Assembly (NCBI GenBank): GCA_009926195.1
Contig: RFPK01000004.1
Location: 1-24,810 of the forward strand
DNA length: 24,810 nt
Direction of reading: 5' to 3'
From: Synechococcaceae bacterium WB4_1_0192
GTDB lineage: Bacteria > Cyanobacteriota > Cyanobacteriia > PCC-6307 > Cyanobiaceae
Shown here: positions 1 through 7,963 of the stretch, in pieces
Layout of the letters: the number at the start of each line of letters is the position of its first letter
Position numbering within the stretch: the stretch's first letter is position 1
The notes under the pieces: model-generated
Told to the model about the DNA's origin: nothing
Database searches by the model: none
The model's input: the letters and a program-made list of their open reading frames with translations, nothing else
Translations under genes and position numbers: made by a program

Positions 1-1398
1 TGGGCTTCGGCAAGACCGAGGTGGCGATCCGGGCGATCTTCAAGGCCGTCACCGCCGGCAAGCAGGTGGCGATGCTGGCGCCCACCACCGTGCTGGCGCA
101 GCAGCACTGGCGTTCGCTCTCCGAGCGCTTCGCGCCTTATCCCCTCAAGGTGAGCCTGCTCAACCGCTTCCGCACCGCCGGCGAGCGCAAGGCGATCCAG
201 GAGGGTCTGGCCGAGGGCACGGTGGATGTGGTGGTGGGCACCCACCAGCTGCTGAGCAAGGGCACCGCCTTCAAGCAGCTGGGGCTGCTGGTGGTGGATG
301 AGGAGCAGCGCTTCGGCGTGAACCAGAAGGAGAAGATCAAGGCGCTGCGCAAGGACGTGGACGTGCTGACGCTGAGCGCCACGCCGATCCCGCGCACCCT
401 CTACATGAGCCTCTCGGGCGTGCGTGAGATGAGCCTGATCACCACGCCGCCGCCACTGCGCCGGCCGATCAAGACCCACCTGGCCGCCCTCGATGAGGAG
501 GCGGTGCGCAGCGCCATCCGCCAGGAGCTCGATCGCGGCGGCCAGATCTTCTACGTGGTGCCGCGGGTGGAGGGGATCGAGGAGGTGGCCGAGCGGCTGC
601 GGCTGATGATCCCGGGTCTGAAACTGCTGGTGGCCCACGGCCAGATGGCCGAGGGCGAACTGGAGAACGCGATGGTGGCGTTCAACGCCGGCGAGGCCGG
701 GCAGCGGCTACCAGCTGGCCATGCGCGACATGGAGATCCGCGGCGTGGGCAACCTGCTCGGGGTGGAGCAGAGCGGCCAGATGGAGGCGATCGGCTTCGA
801 CCTCTACATGGAGATGCTGCAGGAGTGCCTGGCCGAGATCCAGGGCCAGGACATCCCCAGCGTCGAAGACACCCAGATCGATCTGCCGATCACCGCCTTC
901 ATCCCCGGCGACTGGATCGCCGACAACGACGAGAAGATGGCTGCTTATCGCGCCGCAGCCGAATGCGGCAGCCCCGAAGCCCTGCTGCAGCTGGCGGCCG
1001 ACTGGGTGGATCGCTACGGCGCGATCCCGGCACCGGTGACGGCCCTGCTGCAGCTGATGGAGCTGAAGCTGGTGGCCCGGCGCTGCGGCTTCTCGCGGAT
1101 CAGACCGGAGAAACCCAACATCGCCCTGGAGACACCGATGGAAGAGCCGGCGTTCCGTCTGCTGCGCCAGGGGCTACCGCAGCACCTGCACGGCCGGCTG
1201 GTGTATCAGGGCGGCGCCGGCAGCACCGCCAAGGTGCTGGCGCGGGGCCTCGGGGTGCTGCCGATCGAGAAGCAGGTGGAGGAGCTGATGGGCTGGCTGC
1301 GCCAGATGGCCGAGCAGATCCCCGGCGCCGATGGGCTGAGCGACGCCCAGCGGGCCGAGCGCCAGGCGGAGCAGAACGCTGCAGTGCTGACGGTCTGA
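1..1398 (+). pseudogene. mfd: Transcription-repair coupling factor Mfd, 3' part, with internal deletion and frameshift
   Basis: Mfd is an SF2 translocase that removes stalled RNA polymerase from damaged template and recruits UvrA. The gene enters from the left edge. The reading frame beginning at base 3 shows the Walker A core GFGKTEVAIRAIFKA, then APTTVLAQQHW, the DEEQ box (VVDEEQRFGVNQKEK) and SATPIPRTL. That frame is recognisable to about base 698 (FNAGEA). Homology resumes in a different frame at base 700 with GSGYQLAMRDMEIRGVGNLLG and the C-terminal D5 domain, ending at 1398. In intact Mfd about 75-80 residues lie between these two blocks, carrying helicase motifs V and VI (the TT-I-E-GLDIP and QLRGRVGR segments). 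They are absent here. As written, the product would lose part of the motor and its whole C-terminus. This is either a true lesion or an assembly/consensus error. The family call is very secure; the pseudogene status is not. Confidence 0.9.
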
Positions 1399-1462
1399 GG
1401 CCCAGCCCGAGCGACCGGTGCAGCAATCGCCAATCGCCAATGCAGCCGCCGCAAACCTCCGT

Positions 1463-1468
1463 TACAAT
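1463..1468 (+). promoter_or_regulatory. Candidate -10 element (TACAAT) for the 58-aa gene
   Basis: TACAAT lies 28 bases before the ATG at 1496, in a short A/T-richer patch (gttacaattctg) within otherwise GC-rich DNA. A Shine-Dalgarno-like AAGGGG follows at 1485-1490. No convincing -35 hexamer is visible at 17-base spacing. This is inferred from sequence only. Confidence 0.4.
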
Positions 1469-1495
1469 TCTGAGAAGTTCTGTTAAGGGGCCAGC

Positions 1496-1672
1496 ATGGG
1501 CGAGCTGATCGATCTGGGCAGCGGGCTTCAGGGGGGTTACAGCCTGATCTCCGGCCTGGTGAGCATCCTGGCCCTCGGCGTGTTCGCCCTTCTTCAGGGC
1601 GACACCGGCAATGACGACGACGACTCCACCCCCGGTGGCGGCTTGATGCAACCGGTGGGCGGAGCCGCCTGA
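1496..1672 (+). CDS. 58-aa single-pass membrane peptide of unknown function
   Basis: The frame runs from ATG 1496 to TGA 1670-1672. AAGGGG sits six bases upstream of the ATG and a TACAAT -10-like element lies further up. The N-terminus (MGELIDLGSGLQGGYSLISG) is followed by one hydrophobic segment (residues about 17-33, rich in L, I, V, A and G). Then comes an acidic run of four Asp within GNDDDDS, and a Gly-rich tail. The layout suggests a small membrane protein with an acidic soluble tail. It lies 97 bases after mfd and converges on the ctp protease with only 10 bases between the stop codons. I do not recognise a named family. The start context and the clear hydrophobic/acidic architecture support a real gene. 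Confidence 0.65.
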   Translation: MGELIDLGSGLQGGYSLISGLVSILALGVFALLQGDTGNDDDDSTPGGGLMQPVGGAA

Positions 1673-1682
1673 TCGCCTGACC

Positions 1683-3047
1683 TCAGGGGGTCTTCGACGC
1701 AGCGCCGACGGCCGCTGGCAGGTTGGCACTGGTGGGGCTATAGGTCGTGTTGCGGGTCACCGCATTGGCCGACTTCAGCTGCTTGACCAGCGTCGATTCC
1801 GCCACGCGGTATTGACCGTCCTTGCTGGTTCCGAGATCCTCAAGGCGCAGTTTCTGCGCGTCCTGAAGCGACAGTTTGGCCCGCACATCAGGGTCGATCC
1901 CATGTTTGTGGATGTCGCGACCGCTCGGGGTCAGGTACTTGGCGATCGTCACGGTCATGCCGGAGCCATCCGACAAGCCCCGAACCGACTGCACCAGACC
2001 CTTGCCAAACGTCTTTTCACCCACTAACACGGCGCGGTGATTGTCCTGCAGGGCGCCGGAGAGAATCTCGCTGGCGCTGGCGGACCCCTCGTTCACCAGG
2101 ATCACCAGGGGCCGCTTGGTCAGGGCATGGCCATTGGCCCGCTTGATGTCCTGAATGCCATCGCGGGTCTTGGTGGAGACGATCACCCCCTCATCGAGCC
2201 ATTGGCGAGCGATCGCGACGCTGGCCATCAACAGACCACCGGGATTGCTGCGCAGATCCAGCACATAGCCCTGCACCCCCTGGCCCTCCAGGTTCTTGAC
2301 GGCCGCGGCCATATCCTTGGCGGCGGTGGCATTGAACTGCTTCAGGCGGATATAGCCGATGCGGGTGCCATCCGCGGTGGTGTTGACCTGGCTGTCCACG
2401 GCATGGAGCTCGATCCGCTCGCGCACCAAGGGGGTGTCAATCGTCTTGCCGGCACGGCGCAGCTGAATCGTCACCTTGGTGCCGGCCTGACCGCGGATCA
2501 GCTTGACCGCGTCTTCGGTGGTCATGCCACGGGTGCTCTTGCCATCGATCGCCGTGATCACATCCTTGGGCAGCACACCGGCGCGGGAGGCGGGAGAACC
2601 CTCAATCGGGCTGACCACCACCAACTCCTTGCTGTCCTTATCGAGGCTCAGCTGAATACCCACCCCCGATAGTTCACCGGAGGTGTCGATCTGCATCTCC
2701 TTGAACTCACGCGGATCGAGGAAGCGCGTGTAGGGGTCATCAAGACTCGCCAGCATGCCACGGATCGCCTCGTAGCTCTCCTTGGGGCTGCCATAACTCT
2801 TGGCCAGCACCTGACGGCGCAGGGCACGCCACTTCTCGGGTGTGTATTTACCGTTGATATCCAGATAATCGCGGAAAACGATCTGCCAGGTCTGGTCAAT
2901 GACCTCCTTGGGGCTGTCGCTGATCAGCGAGGCGGCACCGGGCTCGAGCAGCGGCGGTACCACAAGGGCCGTCACCGCACCGACGCCCACCAACAGCAGC
3001 ATCGGCGTGCGCCCGATCCTGCGAGCCGAACCGTCACCGCTGGCCAT
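1683..3047 (-). CDS. Carboxyl-terminal processing protease (S41A family, CtpB/CtpZ type)
   Basis: This is a periplasmic or lumenal serine protease of the Ctp/Prc family, which trims the C-termini of exported proteins. The ATG at 3047 (MASGDGSARR) is preferred over an upstream codon at 3077, giving 454 aa. A hydrophobic anchor or signal lies at residues about 15-32 (TPMLLLVGVGAVTALVV). The protease N-terminal region (VIDQTWQIVFRDYLD, DDPYTRFLDPREF) is followed by a PDZ domain at about 125-210 (SGVGIQLSLD, SPASRAGVLPKDVITAIDG) and the S41 core. The Ser-Lys dyad is S324 in EGSASASEIL and K349 in GEKTFGKG, with the conserved Glu three residues after the Ser. All key residues are present. It lies downstream of ispG on the same strand, separated by about 140 bases that contain a hairpin. 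Cyanobacteria carry several Ctp paralogues; whether this one matures D1 (CtpA) cannot be told from sequence, so no symbol is given. Confidence 0.93.
   Translation of the reverse strand: MASGDGSARRIGRTPMLLLVGVGAVTALVVPPLLEPGAASLISDSPKEVIDQTWQIVFRDYLDINGKYTPEKWRALRRQVLAKSYGSPKESYEAIRGMLASLDDPYTRFLDPREFKEMQIDTSGELSGVGIQLSLDKDSKELVVVSPIEGSPASRAGVLPKDVITAIDGKSTRGMTTEDAVKLIRGQAGTKVTIQLRRAGKTIDTPLVRERIELHAVDSQVNTTADGTRIGYIRLKQFNATAAKDMAAAVKNLEGQGVQGYVLDLRSNPGGLLMASVAIARQWLDEGVIVSTKTRDGIQDIKRANGHALTKRPLVILVNEGSASASEILSGALQDNHRAVLVGEKTFGKGLVQSVRGLSDGSGMTVTIAKYLTPSGRDIHKHGIDPDVRAKLSLQDAQKLRLEDLGTSKDGQYRVAESTLVKQLKSANAVTRNTTYSPTSANLPAAVGAASKTP
2209..2216. repeat. HIP1 octamers (GCGATCGC), first of at least seven
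   Basis: The highly iterated palindrome typical of many cyanobacterial genomes occurs at 2209, 5399, 5573, 9187, 10745, 13166 and 16872 (start positions). It falls inside coding regions and supports the cyanobacterial assignment. It is not known to act as a gene-specific control site. Confidence 0.8.
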
Positions 3048-3154
3048 GCAGCGCTTCTCCAGAACCCTTTGCCACACTCAAGTTAACGCCTGCTCCGCAA
3101 CCGGAGCGCGGCGGAGAACCGGAAGAAATGGGGGTGATCACCGCCGAGAGGCCG

Positions 3155-3188
3155 GGTTCGGAGGCTGGCCGGCGGTCAACTCCGAACC
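3155..3188 (-). terminator. Hairpin immediately after the ispG stop codon
   Basis: A perfect 9-bp inverted repeat, GGTTCGGAG (3155-3163) and CTCCGAACC (3180-3188), flanks a 16-base loop and abuts the ispG stop codon at 3189. On the minus strand it would form directly behind the gene. No U-tract follows, so it is either a terminator of the U-poor cyanobacterial kind or a 3' end stabiliser. Confidence 0.55.
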
Positions 3189-4433
3189 TCAGGGATCGAC
3201 CCAGCGACCGTCCTCGCGGATCAGGGCGATCAGCGCCTCGACCCCCTCGGCCTCAGGAACGCGACGGATCTCATCACGGCCGCGGTAGAGGGCGATCACA
3301 CCGGGGGTCTTGCCCACATAGCCGTAATCGGCATCGGCCATCTCGCCAGGACCGTTGACGATGCAGCCCATCACGGCGATGTCGAGGCCGGTGAGATGGG
3401 CCGTGGCGCTGCGCACCTTATGCAGTACCTCCTCCAGGTTGAACAGGGTGCGGCCGCAGCTGGGACAGCTGACGTACTCCACCATCGTCTTGCGCAGCCC
3501 GACGGCCTGCAGGATCGCGTAGCAGACGGGAATCTCCTTCTCCGGAGCCTCGGTCAGGGAGACGCGGATGGTGTCACCCAGGCCCTCGCTCAGCAGGGTT
3601 GCGATGCCGGCGGTGCTCTTGATCCGGCCGTAGTCGCCGTCACCGGCTTCGGTGACGCCCAGGTGCAGCGGGTAATGGAAGCCTTCGGCGTCCATCCGAT
3701 CGGCCATCATCCGGTAGGCCGCCAGCATCACCGGCGCCCGCGACGCCTTCATCGAGATCACGATGTTGTGGAAGTCGAGCCGATCGCAGATGCGAATGAA
3801 CTCCAGGGCGCTCTCCACCATTCCCAGGGGCGTGTCGCCATAGCGGAACAGCATCCGCTCCGCCAGCGAGCCGTGGTTCACACCGATGCGCAGGGCCTTG
3901 TCCTGCTCCTTGAGCAGCCGCACCAGCGGCTCGAAGGTCTCGCTGATGCGCTCGCCGATCGCCGCGATCTCGGCCTCGCTGAATTCGGTGCGGTTGGGAT
4001 CGGGCTTGTCAAACACGAACAGGCCCGGATTGATGCGGACCTTGTCGACGTGCTGCGCCACCTCGAGGGCGATCTTCATGCCGTTGTGGTGGACATCGGC
4101 CACCAGTGGCACAGGCTGATAGGTGCTCTCCAGCCGCTGGCGGATCTCACCCATCGCCCGGGCATGGGCGATCGAGGGCACCGTGACACGCACGATCTCG
4201 CAACCGGCTTCATGCAGGCGACGGATGCCGGCCGTGGCTCCCTCGATATCGAGGGTGTCCTCGTTGATCATCGACTGCACCACCACCGGGTGCTCGCTGC
4301 CGATCCAGACCTCGCCGACGCGGACGCTGCGGGTGCGTCGGCGACGGATGGTGGTGGCGTAACGGGGATTCTCGGCCCAGGTGCTGGCGGCAGCAGTGGC
4401 CTGGGCATCGGGACGGACCGGGGCGGCGGTCAT
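3189..4433 (-). CDS. ispG: 4-hydroxy-3-methylbut-2-enyl diphosphate synthase, MEP isoprenoid pathway
   Basis: IspG (GcpE) reductively converts methylerythritol cyclodiphosphate to HMBPP in the MEP pathway, supplying precursors for carotenoids, the chlorophyll phytyl tail and quinones. In cyanobacteria it is ferredoxin-dependent. The ATG at 4433 (MTAAPVRPDAQ) gives 414 aa; an upstream frame extension to 4517 would run into the neighbouring glycosylase gene. The TIM-barrel domain is recognised from SEHPVVVQSMINEDT, ADVHHNGMKIALEV, GVNHGSLAERML and LGVTEAGDGDYGRIKST. The 4Fe-4S ligands are C323 and C326 (CPSCGRT) and C357 (MGCIVNGPGE), with catalytic-region Glu E364. The sequence appears complete. 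It follows udg by 43 bases on the same strand and is followed by a strong hairpin. Confidence 0.97.
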   Translation of the reverse strand: MTAAPVRPDAQATAAASTWAENPRYATTIRRRRTRSVRVGEVWIGSEHPVVVQSMINEDTLDIEGATAGIRRLHEAGCEIVRVTVPSIAHARAMGEIRQRLESTYQPVPLVADVHHNGMKIALEVAQHVDKVRINPGLFVFDKPDPNRTEFSEAEIAAIGERISETFEPLVRLLKEQDKALRIGVNHGSLAERMLFRYGDTPLGMVESALEFIRICDRLDFHNIVISMKASRAPVMLAAYRMMADRMDAEGFHYPLHLGVTEAGDGDYGRIKSTAGIATLLSEGLGDTIRVSLTEAPEKEIPVCYAILQAVGLRKTMVEYVSCPSCGRTLFNLEEVLHKVRSATAHLTGLDIAVMGCIVNGPGEMADADYGYVGKTPGVIALYRGRDEIRRVPEAEGVEALIALIREDGRWVDP

Positions 4434-4476
4434 GGCAGCAGCGCTCAGCGGGGGGCCGTTGGGTGGGAGAAGCCTG

Positions 4477-5148
4477 TCACAGCGAACCGGCCAATTGGGC
4501 CAGGCGCCGCTGCACATCCTGGAGGTCGTGCCAGGTCAGCCACTTCGGCGAGCCCCGCTCCTTCGAGGCGTTGCGTAGCAGATAGGAGGGGTGAAAGATC
4601 GGCATCAGCCAGCGGCCTTCGAGGATGCCCCCCTCACCGCGGCGCCACTGCCCGCGCAGCTTGGTGATGCCCCCCTTGATCCCCAGCAGCCCCTCCACCG
4701 CCGTGGCGCCGGTGAGCAGGATCACCGCCGGATCCACCAGGGCGATCTGGCGCTCCAGCCAGGGCTGGCAGGCGGACATCTCCAGGGCCGTGGGCTTGCG
4801 GTTCTCCGGCGGCCTGCACTTGACGATGTTGCAGATGTAGGCATCGCGGTTGCTGTCGATGCCGACGCTCTCGAGCATCCGATCGAGCAGCTGGCCAGAG
4901 CGGCCCACAAAGGGCAAGCCCTGCTCGTCCTCCTGGGCGCCGGGGCCCTCACCGATCACCATCAGCCGCGCCGCCGGATCACCTCGGCTGACCACGACAT
5001 TCAGGCGGCTGGAGCCCAGGCTGCAGCGGCGACAGGCTCCACAGACGTCGGCCAGCTCGCGCAGGGCCTGATCGCGGTCGCTGGCCGACAGATCCGGGGG
5101 AGTGGCCGACAGCGAACCGGCGGCATCGAACAGGGGAGCAGCGGTCAT
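4477..5148 (-). CDS. Uracil-DNA glycosylase, family 4 (Fe-S type)
   Basis: This enzyme excises uracil from DNA, arising from cytosine deamination, and starts base-excision repair. The ATG at 5148 (MTAAPLFDAAG) gives 223 aa; an in-frame extension to 5355 has no family similarity. The active-site motif is GEGPGAQEDEQG (66-77), with FVGRSGQLLD next and the second motif HPSYLLRN at 186-193. Four cysteines fit the family-4 Fe-S cluster spacing: C39 and C42 (CRRC) with C111 and C127, the last two sixteen residues apart. C36 and C106 are additional. The glycine after GE departs from the more usual alanine (GEAPG) but should be tolerated. It sits just upstream of ispG on the same strand and diverges from the aminotransferase gene. 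Confidence 0.92.
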   Translation of the reverse strand: MTAAPLFDAAGSLSATPPDLSASDRDQALRELADVCGACRRCSLGSSRLNVVVSRGDPAARLMVIGEGPGAQEDEQGLPFVGRSGQLLDRMLESVGIDSNRDAYICNIVKCRPPENRKPTALEMSACQPWLERQIALVDPAVILLTGATAVEGLLGIKGGITKLRGQWRRGEGGILEGRWLMPIFHPSYLLRNASKERGSPKWLTWHDLQDVQRRLAQLAGSL

Positions 5149-5158
5149 CAGCGCGGCA

Positions 5159-5200
5159 CCGGCGCGGCGCCGGGATCCTATGGAGCCGTGCCGGCACGGC
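5159..5200. repeat. Two adjacent GC palindromes in the udg/aspC divergent intergenic region
   Basis: CCGGCGC-G-GCGCCGG occupies 5159-5173 (7-bp arms, one-base centre). GCCGTGCCGGCACGGC, a perfect 16-bp palindrome, occupies 5185-5200. Both lie between the start of the minus-strand glycosylase (5148) and the plus-strand aminotransferase (5312). They could be operators or cruciform/hairpin elements. No regulator is identifiable. Confidence 0.5.
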
Positions 5201-5311
5201 AGGGAATACCAGGAACGTCTGCACCGAACCGAACCGGGGTTCGCGCATGCGGCAGGATGAGCACAAGACCCGCCACATCGGTGCGGGGTGTTGTTACCCG
5301 TCGCTGCGCCG

Positions 5312-6517
5312 ATGCTGCGCCCGCCGATCACGCGCTCATCGTCGCGCTCCCTCACGCTCTCTGCCCGGGCAGCAGCGCTTCAGCCCTCGCTGACCCTGGC
5401 GATCGCCGCCAAGGCCAAGTCGCTCAAATCCGAAGGCAAGGACATCTGCAGCCTGAGCGCCGGCGAACCCGATTTCGATACACCCCCCTTCATTCGCCAG
5501 GCCGCCGCAGCCGCCCTGGAGGCCGGCCAGACCCGCTACGGCCCCGCCGCGGGCGAGCCTGCCCTGCGCGAGGCGATCGCCGCCAAACTCAGCCACGAGA
5601 ACCAGGTTCCCACCGCTGCCGCGCAGGTGCTGGTGACCAACGGCGGCAAACAGGCTCTCTACAACCTCTTCCAGGTGTTGCTGGGCCCTGGCGATGAGCT
5701 GCTGCTGCCGGCCCCCTACTGGCTCAGCTATCCGGAGATCGCCAAGCTGGCCGGCGCCAGCGTGCGCCTGATTCCCAGTTCCGCCGCCGAGGGCTTCCGC
5801 CTCGATCCCGAACGTCTGGAGGCCGCGATCACGCCCGCCAGCAAGCTGCTGGTGCTCAACAGCCCGGGCAACCCCACCGGCATGGTGCTGAGTCGCGCCG
5901 AGCTGGAGGCGGTAGCGGAGGTGTTGCGGCGCCATCCGCAGGTGGCGGTGGTGTGCGACGAGATCTACGAATTCCTGCTGGCCCCTGGCCATCAGCACCA
6001 CAGCTTCGCGGCGGTGGCTCCCGACCTGTCCGATCGGGTGTTCACCGTCAACGGCTTCGCCAAGGGCTGGGCGATGACCGGCTGGCGGATCGGCTGGCTG
6101 GCCGGGCCGTCCGAGGTCGTCAAGGCGGCCATCGCCCTTCAGAGCCAGAGCACCAGCAATGTCTGCAGCTTTGCCCAGCACGGGGCCCTGGCGGCGATCA
6201 GCGGCCCGCGCGACTGCGTTCGGACGATGGCCGCCCAGTTCAGCGAGCGCCGCACCAGATTGAGCGATGGCCTGCGCCGCATCGCCGGTCTTGAGCTGCT
6301 GCCCCCGGAGGGTGCCTTCTACGCCTTCCCGGATGTGAGCAGAACCGGCCTGGATTCGATGACCTTCTGCAACCGCCTGCTCGACGAGCAGGGGCTGGCG
6401 GTCGTCCCTGGGGTCGCCTTCGGTGACGACCGCTGCATCCGCCTGTCATGCGCTGCGGCCACCGGCACGATCGACGACGGCCTGCTACGCCTGGAGCGCT
6501 TCATCGCCGGTCTCTGA
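5312..6517 (+). CDS. aspC: Pyridoxal-phosphate aspartate aminotransferase (class I)
   Basis: This PLP enzyme transfers amino groups between aspartate/glutamate and 2-oxo acids. The ATG at 5312 (MLRPPITRSSS) gives 401 aa; an in-frame GTG at 5288 is possible but would add an atypical leader. Family landmarks in order are ICSLSAGEPDFDTP, TRYGPAAGEPALREAI, NGGKQALYN, NSPGNPTG, CDEIYE (Asp and Tyr contacting PLP), and the PLP lysine K251 in NGFAKGWAMTGWRIGW. The carboxylate-binding Arg is R377 in CIRLSCAAA. The sequence resembles the bacterial subgroup Ib aspartate aminotransferases, some of which also accept prephenate, so the exact substrate is inferred. It is full length, with nothing disrupted. 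It is followed after 50 bases by the ABC binding protein. Confidence 0.93.
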   Translation: MLRPPITRSSSRSLTLSARAAALQPSLTLAIAAKAKSLKSEGKDICSLSAGEPDFDTPPFIRQAAAAALEAGQTRYGPAAGEPALREAIAAKLSHENQVPTAAAQVLVTNGGKQALYNLFQVLLGPGDELLLPAPYWLSYPEIAKLAGASVRLIPSSAAEGFRLDPERLEAAITPASKLLVLNSPGNPTGMVLSRAELEAVAEVLRRHPQVAVVCDEIYEFLLAPGHQHHSFAAVAPDLSDRVFTVNGFAKGWAMTGWRIGWLAGPSEVVKAAIALQSQSTSNVCSFAQHGALAAISGPRDCVRTMAAQFSERRTRLSDGLRRIAGLELLPPEGAFYAFPDVSRTGLDSMTFCNRLLDEQGLAVVPGVAFGDDRCIRLSCAAATGTIDDGLLRLERFIAGL

Positions 6518-6567
6518 GCACAATTCGGGGGTTGTCTGCCGGTGGGTGTTCCCGCCGTCCACATCTG

Positions 6568-7545
6568 ATGACCACTCCCAAATCGCTGTTCGCTCTGCTG
6601 CGCCGAGAACGTCCGGCCGCCGTGCTCGCCGGTCTCAGCCTGGCGGTGCTGCCGGCGGCCATCCCCCTGGCCAGCACACCGGCGGCGCTGCAGCTGCTGC
6701 CAGCTGCGCAGGCTCAGAGCCAGAACAGCCGGGTGCTGCGCATCAGCGCCATCCCCGATCAGAAGCCGGAGAAGCTGAACCGCCTCTACGGCCTGGTGGC
6801 CAATGAACTGAGCAAGCAGCTGAAGGTGCAGGTGCGCTACGTGCCCGTCACCGACTATGGGGCAGCCGTGAGCGCGTTCCGGACCGGCGACCTCGATCTG
6901 GTCTGGTTCGGTGGCCTGACCGGCGTGCAGGCCCGCCTGCAGAAGCCCGGTGCCCGCGTGCTGGCCCAGCGCGACATCGATGCCTCGTTCCACACGATCT
7001 TCATCGCCAATGCCCGCAGCGGCATCAAGCCGATCACCAGCGTGCAGGGGCTGAACCAGCTCAAGGGCAAGCGCTTCACCTTCGGCTCGGAGAGCTCCAC
7101 CTCCGGCCGCCTGATGCCCCAGTACTTCCTCAGCCAGGCCGGCGTGAAGCTGAACGACTTCGCCGGCGGTGCTCCCGGTTTCAGCGGTAGCCATGACGCC
7201 ACGATCGCCCTGGTCCAGAGCGGCGCCTACGACGCCGGCGCCGTCAATGAGCAGGTGTGGCGGGCCAGCCTGCACGACGGCAAGGCCAACCGCAACAAGG
7301 TGATGGCGATCTGGAAGACGCCCGGCTATCCCGACTACCACTGGATCGCCCAGGGCAACCTCGACAAACGCTTCGGTGCCGGCTTCACGAACCGGCTGCA
7401 GAACGCGATCCTGAGCTGGCGGCCCCAGGATCCCGAGCAGAAGCAGATCCTCAGCCTGTTCGGCGCACAGCAGTTCACCACGGCCACCCCGGCGGCCTAC
7501 ACCCGCATCGAGCAGGTGGGGCGTCAGATCGGCAAGATCCGCTGA
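6568..7545 (+). CDS. PhnD-family periplasmic binding protein of an ABC importer (phosphonate/phosphite/selenate class)
   Basis: This is the solute receptor of an ABC importer for a small oxyanion. The ATG at 6568 (MTTPKSLFALLRRERP) gives 325 aa. A long signal peptide with basic residues then a hydrophobic core ends near AQAQSQ at about 48-52. The mature domain starts VLRISAIPDQKPEKLN. It contains VPVTDYGAAVSAFRTGDLDLVWFGG and later FTFGSESSTSGRLMPQYF, the S-S-T-S-G loop that contacts the oxyanion in PhnD-like proteins. The LVWFGGLTGVQAR stretch resembles proteins annotated as putative selenate-binding rather than classical PhnD, but substrate cannot be settled from sequence. The ATPase and permease genes lie 0.4 kb downstream, with two small membrane ORFs between. 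No phn catabolic gene is present in the window, which argues against a dedicated phosphonate pathway here. Confidence 0.88.
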   Translation: MTTPKSLFALLRRERPAAVLAGLSLAVLPAAIPLASTPAALQLLPAAQAQSQNSRVLRISAIPDQKPEKLNRLYGLVANELSKQLKVQVRYVPVTDYGAAVSAFRTGDLDLVWFGGLTGVQARLQKPGARVLAQRDIDASFHTIFIANARSGIKPITSVQGLNQLKGKRFTFGSESSTSGRLMPQYFLSQAGVKLNDFAGGAPGFSGSHDATIALVQSGAYDAGAVNEQVWRASLHDGKANRNKVMAIWKTPGYPDYHWIAQGNLDKRFGAGFTNRLQNAILSWRPQDPEQKQILSLFGAQQFTTATPAAYTRIEQVGRQIGKIR

Positions 7546-7621
7546 CACCCAAACGGGGCCGGCGCAGCCAGCGGCATGGATCTGCACGACAATGACGACA
7601 TGGTCAGCCTGGAGGGGCGGC

Positions 7622-7858
7622 ATGACGCTTGTGCTGGATCTGGTGCTGCTGATGGCCGGCCTTGTGTTGTGGCAACGGGGCAGCAGCGAAGGCGACGACG
7701 TCTGGTCGCTGTTTCTGCGCGGCCTGGCGTTGATCGACCTGGTGGTGATCACCATCGGCAACGGCGTCCTCTGGATCGAGATCCCATTACTGCTGCTGGC
7801 CCTGGCGCTGCCCTCGGTTGCACGGCTGGAGCGTCGTGGTCGCAGCAGCAACCCCTGA
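7622..7858 (+). CDS. 78-aa small membrane protein inside an ABC-importer cluster
   Basis: The ATG at 7622 is preceded by a strong Shine-Dalgarno (GGAGGGG, 7611-7617), which decides this start over an in-frame ATG at 7592. The protein (MTLVLDLVLLMAGLVLWQRG...) has a first hydrophobic segment at about 2-17, a charged patch (SSEGDDVW), then one or two further hydrophobic segments (LALIDLVVITIGNGVLW and IPLLLLALALP) and a basic tail. It resembles no family I can name. It lies between the binding protein (77 bases upstream) and the ATPase. It could be an accessory subunit of the importer or an unrelated passenger. The hydrophobic pattern and the very good ribosome-binding site make a real gene likely. 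Confidence 0.65.
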   Translation: MTLVLDLVLLMAGLVLWQRGSSEGDDVWSLFLRGLALIDLVVITIGNGVLWIEIPLLLLALALPSVARLERRGRSSNP

Positions 7859-7859
7859 G

Positions 7860-7946
7860 ATGAATCCCCGCGGTCCTGATCTGATTGAGGTGGCCCTGGT
7901 GGGGGTGATCCTGGCCCTGATCGTGTTCCGGTACACGCTCCCGTAG
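7860..7946 (+). CDS. Possible 28-aa single-pass membrane peptide
   Basis: The ATG at 7860 begins one base after the TGA of the 78-aa gene, and the frame ends at TAG 7944-7946. The peptide is MNPRGPDLIEVALVGV followed by ILALIVFRYTLP, a single hydrophobic span flanked by charged ends. Tight coupling to the preceding gene and the membrane-helix character favour translation. The short length means it could arise by chance. It does not match the small photosystem or cytochrome b6f subunits I know. Function unknown. Confidence 0.4.
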   Translation: MNPRGPDLIEVALVGVILALIVFRYTLP

Positions 7947-7963
7947 CCAGGCAGCATGGCCTG

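Noticed and set aside
1424..1441. Tandem heptamer CAATCGC (about 2.6 copies)
   Set aside because: Too short to support a function; recorded only as local sequence slippage.
4434..4517. N-terminal extension of IspG
   Set aside because: It would overlap the end of udg and adds non-family sequence; the ATG at 4433 is a good start.
3396..4667. 423-codon plus-strand frame
   Set aside because: It is antisense to ispG and part of udg; those genes have full family motifs, and this frame has none.
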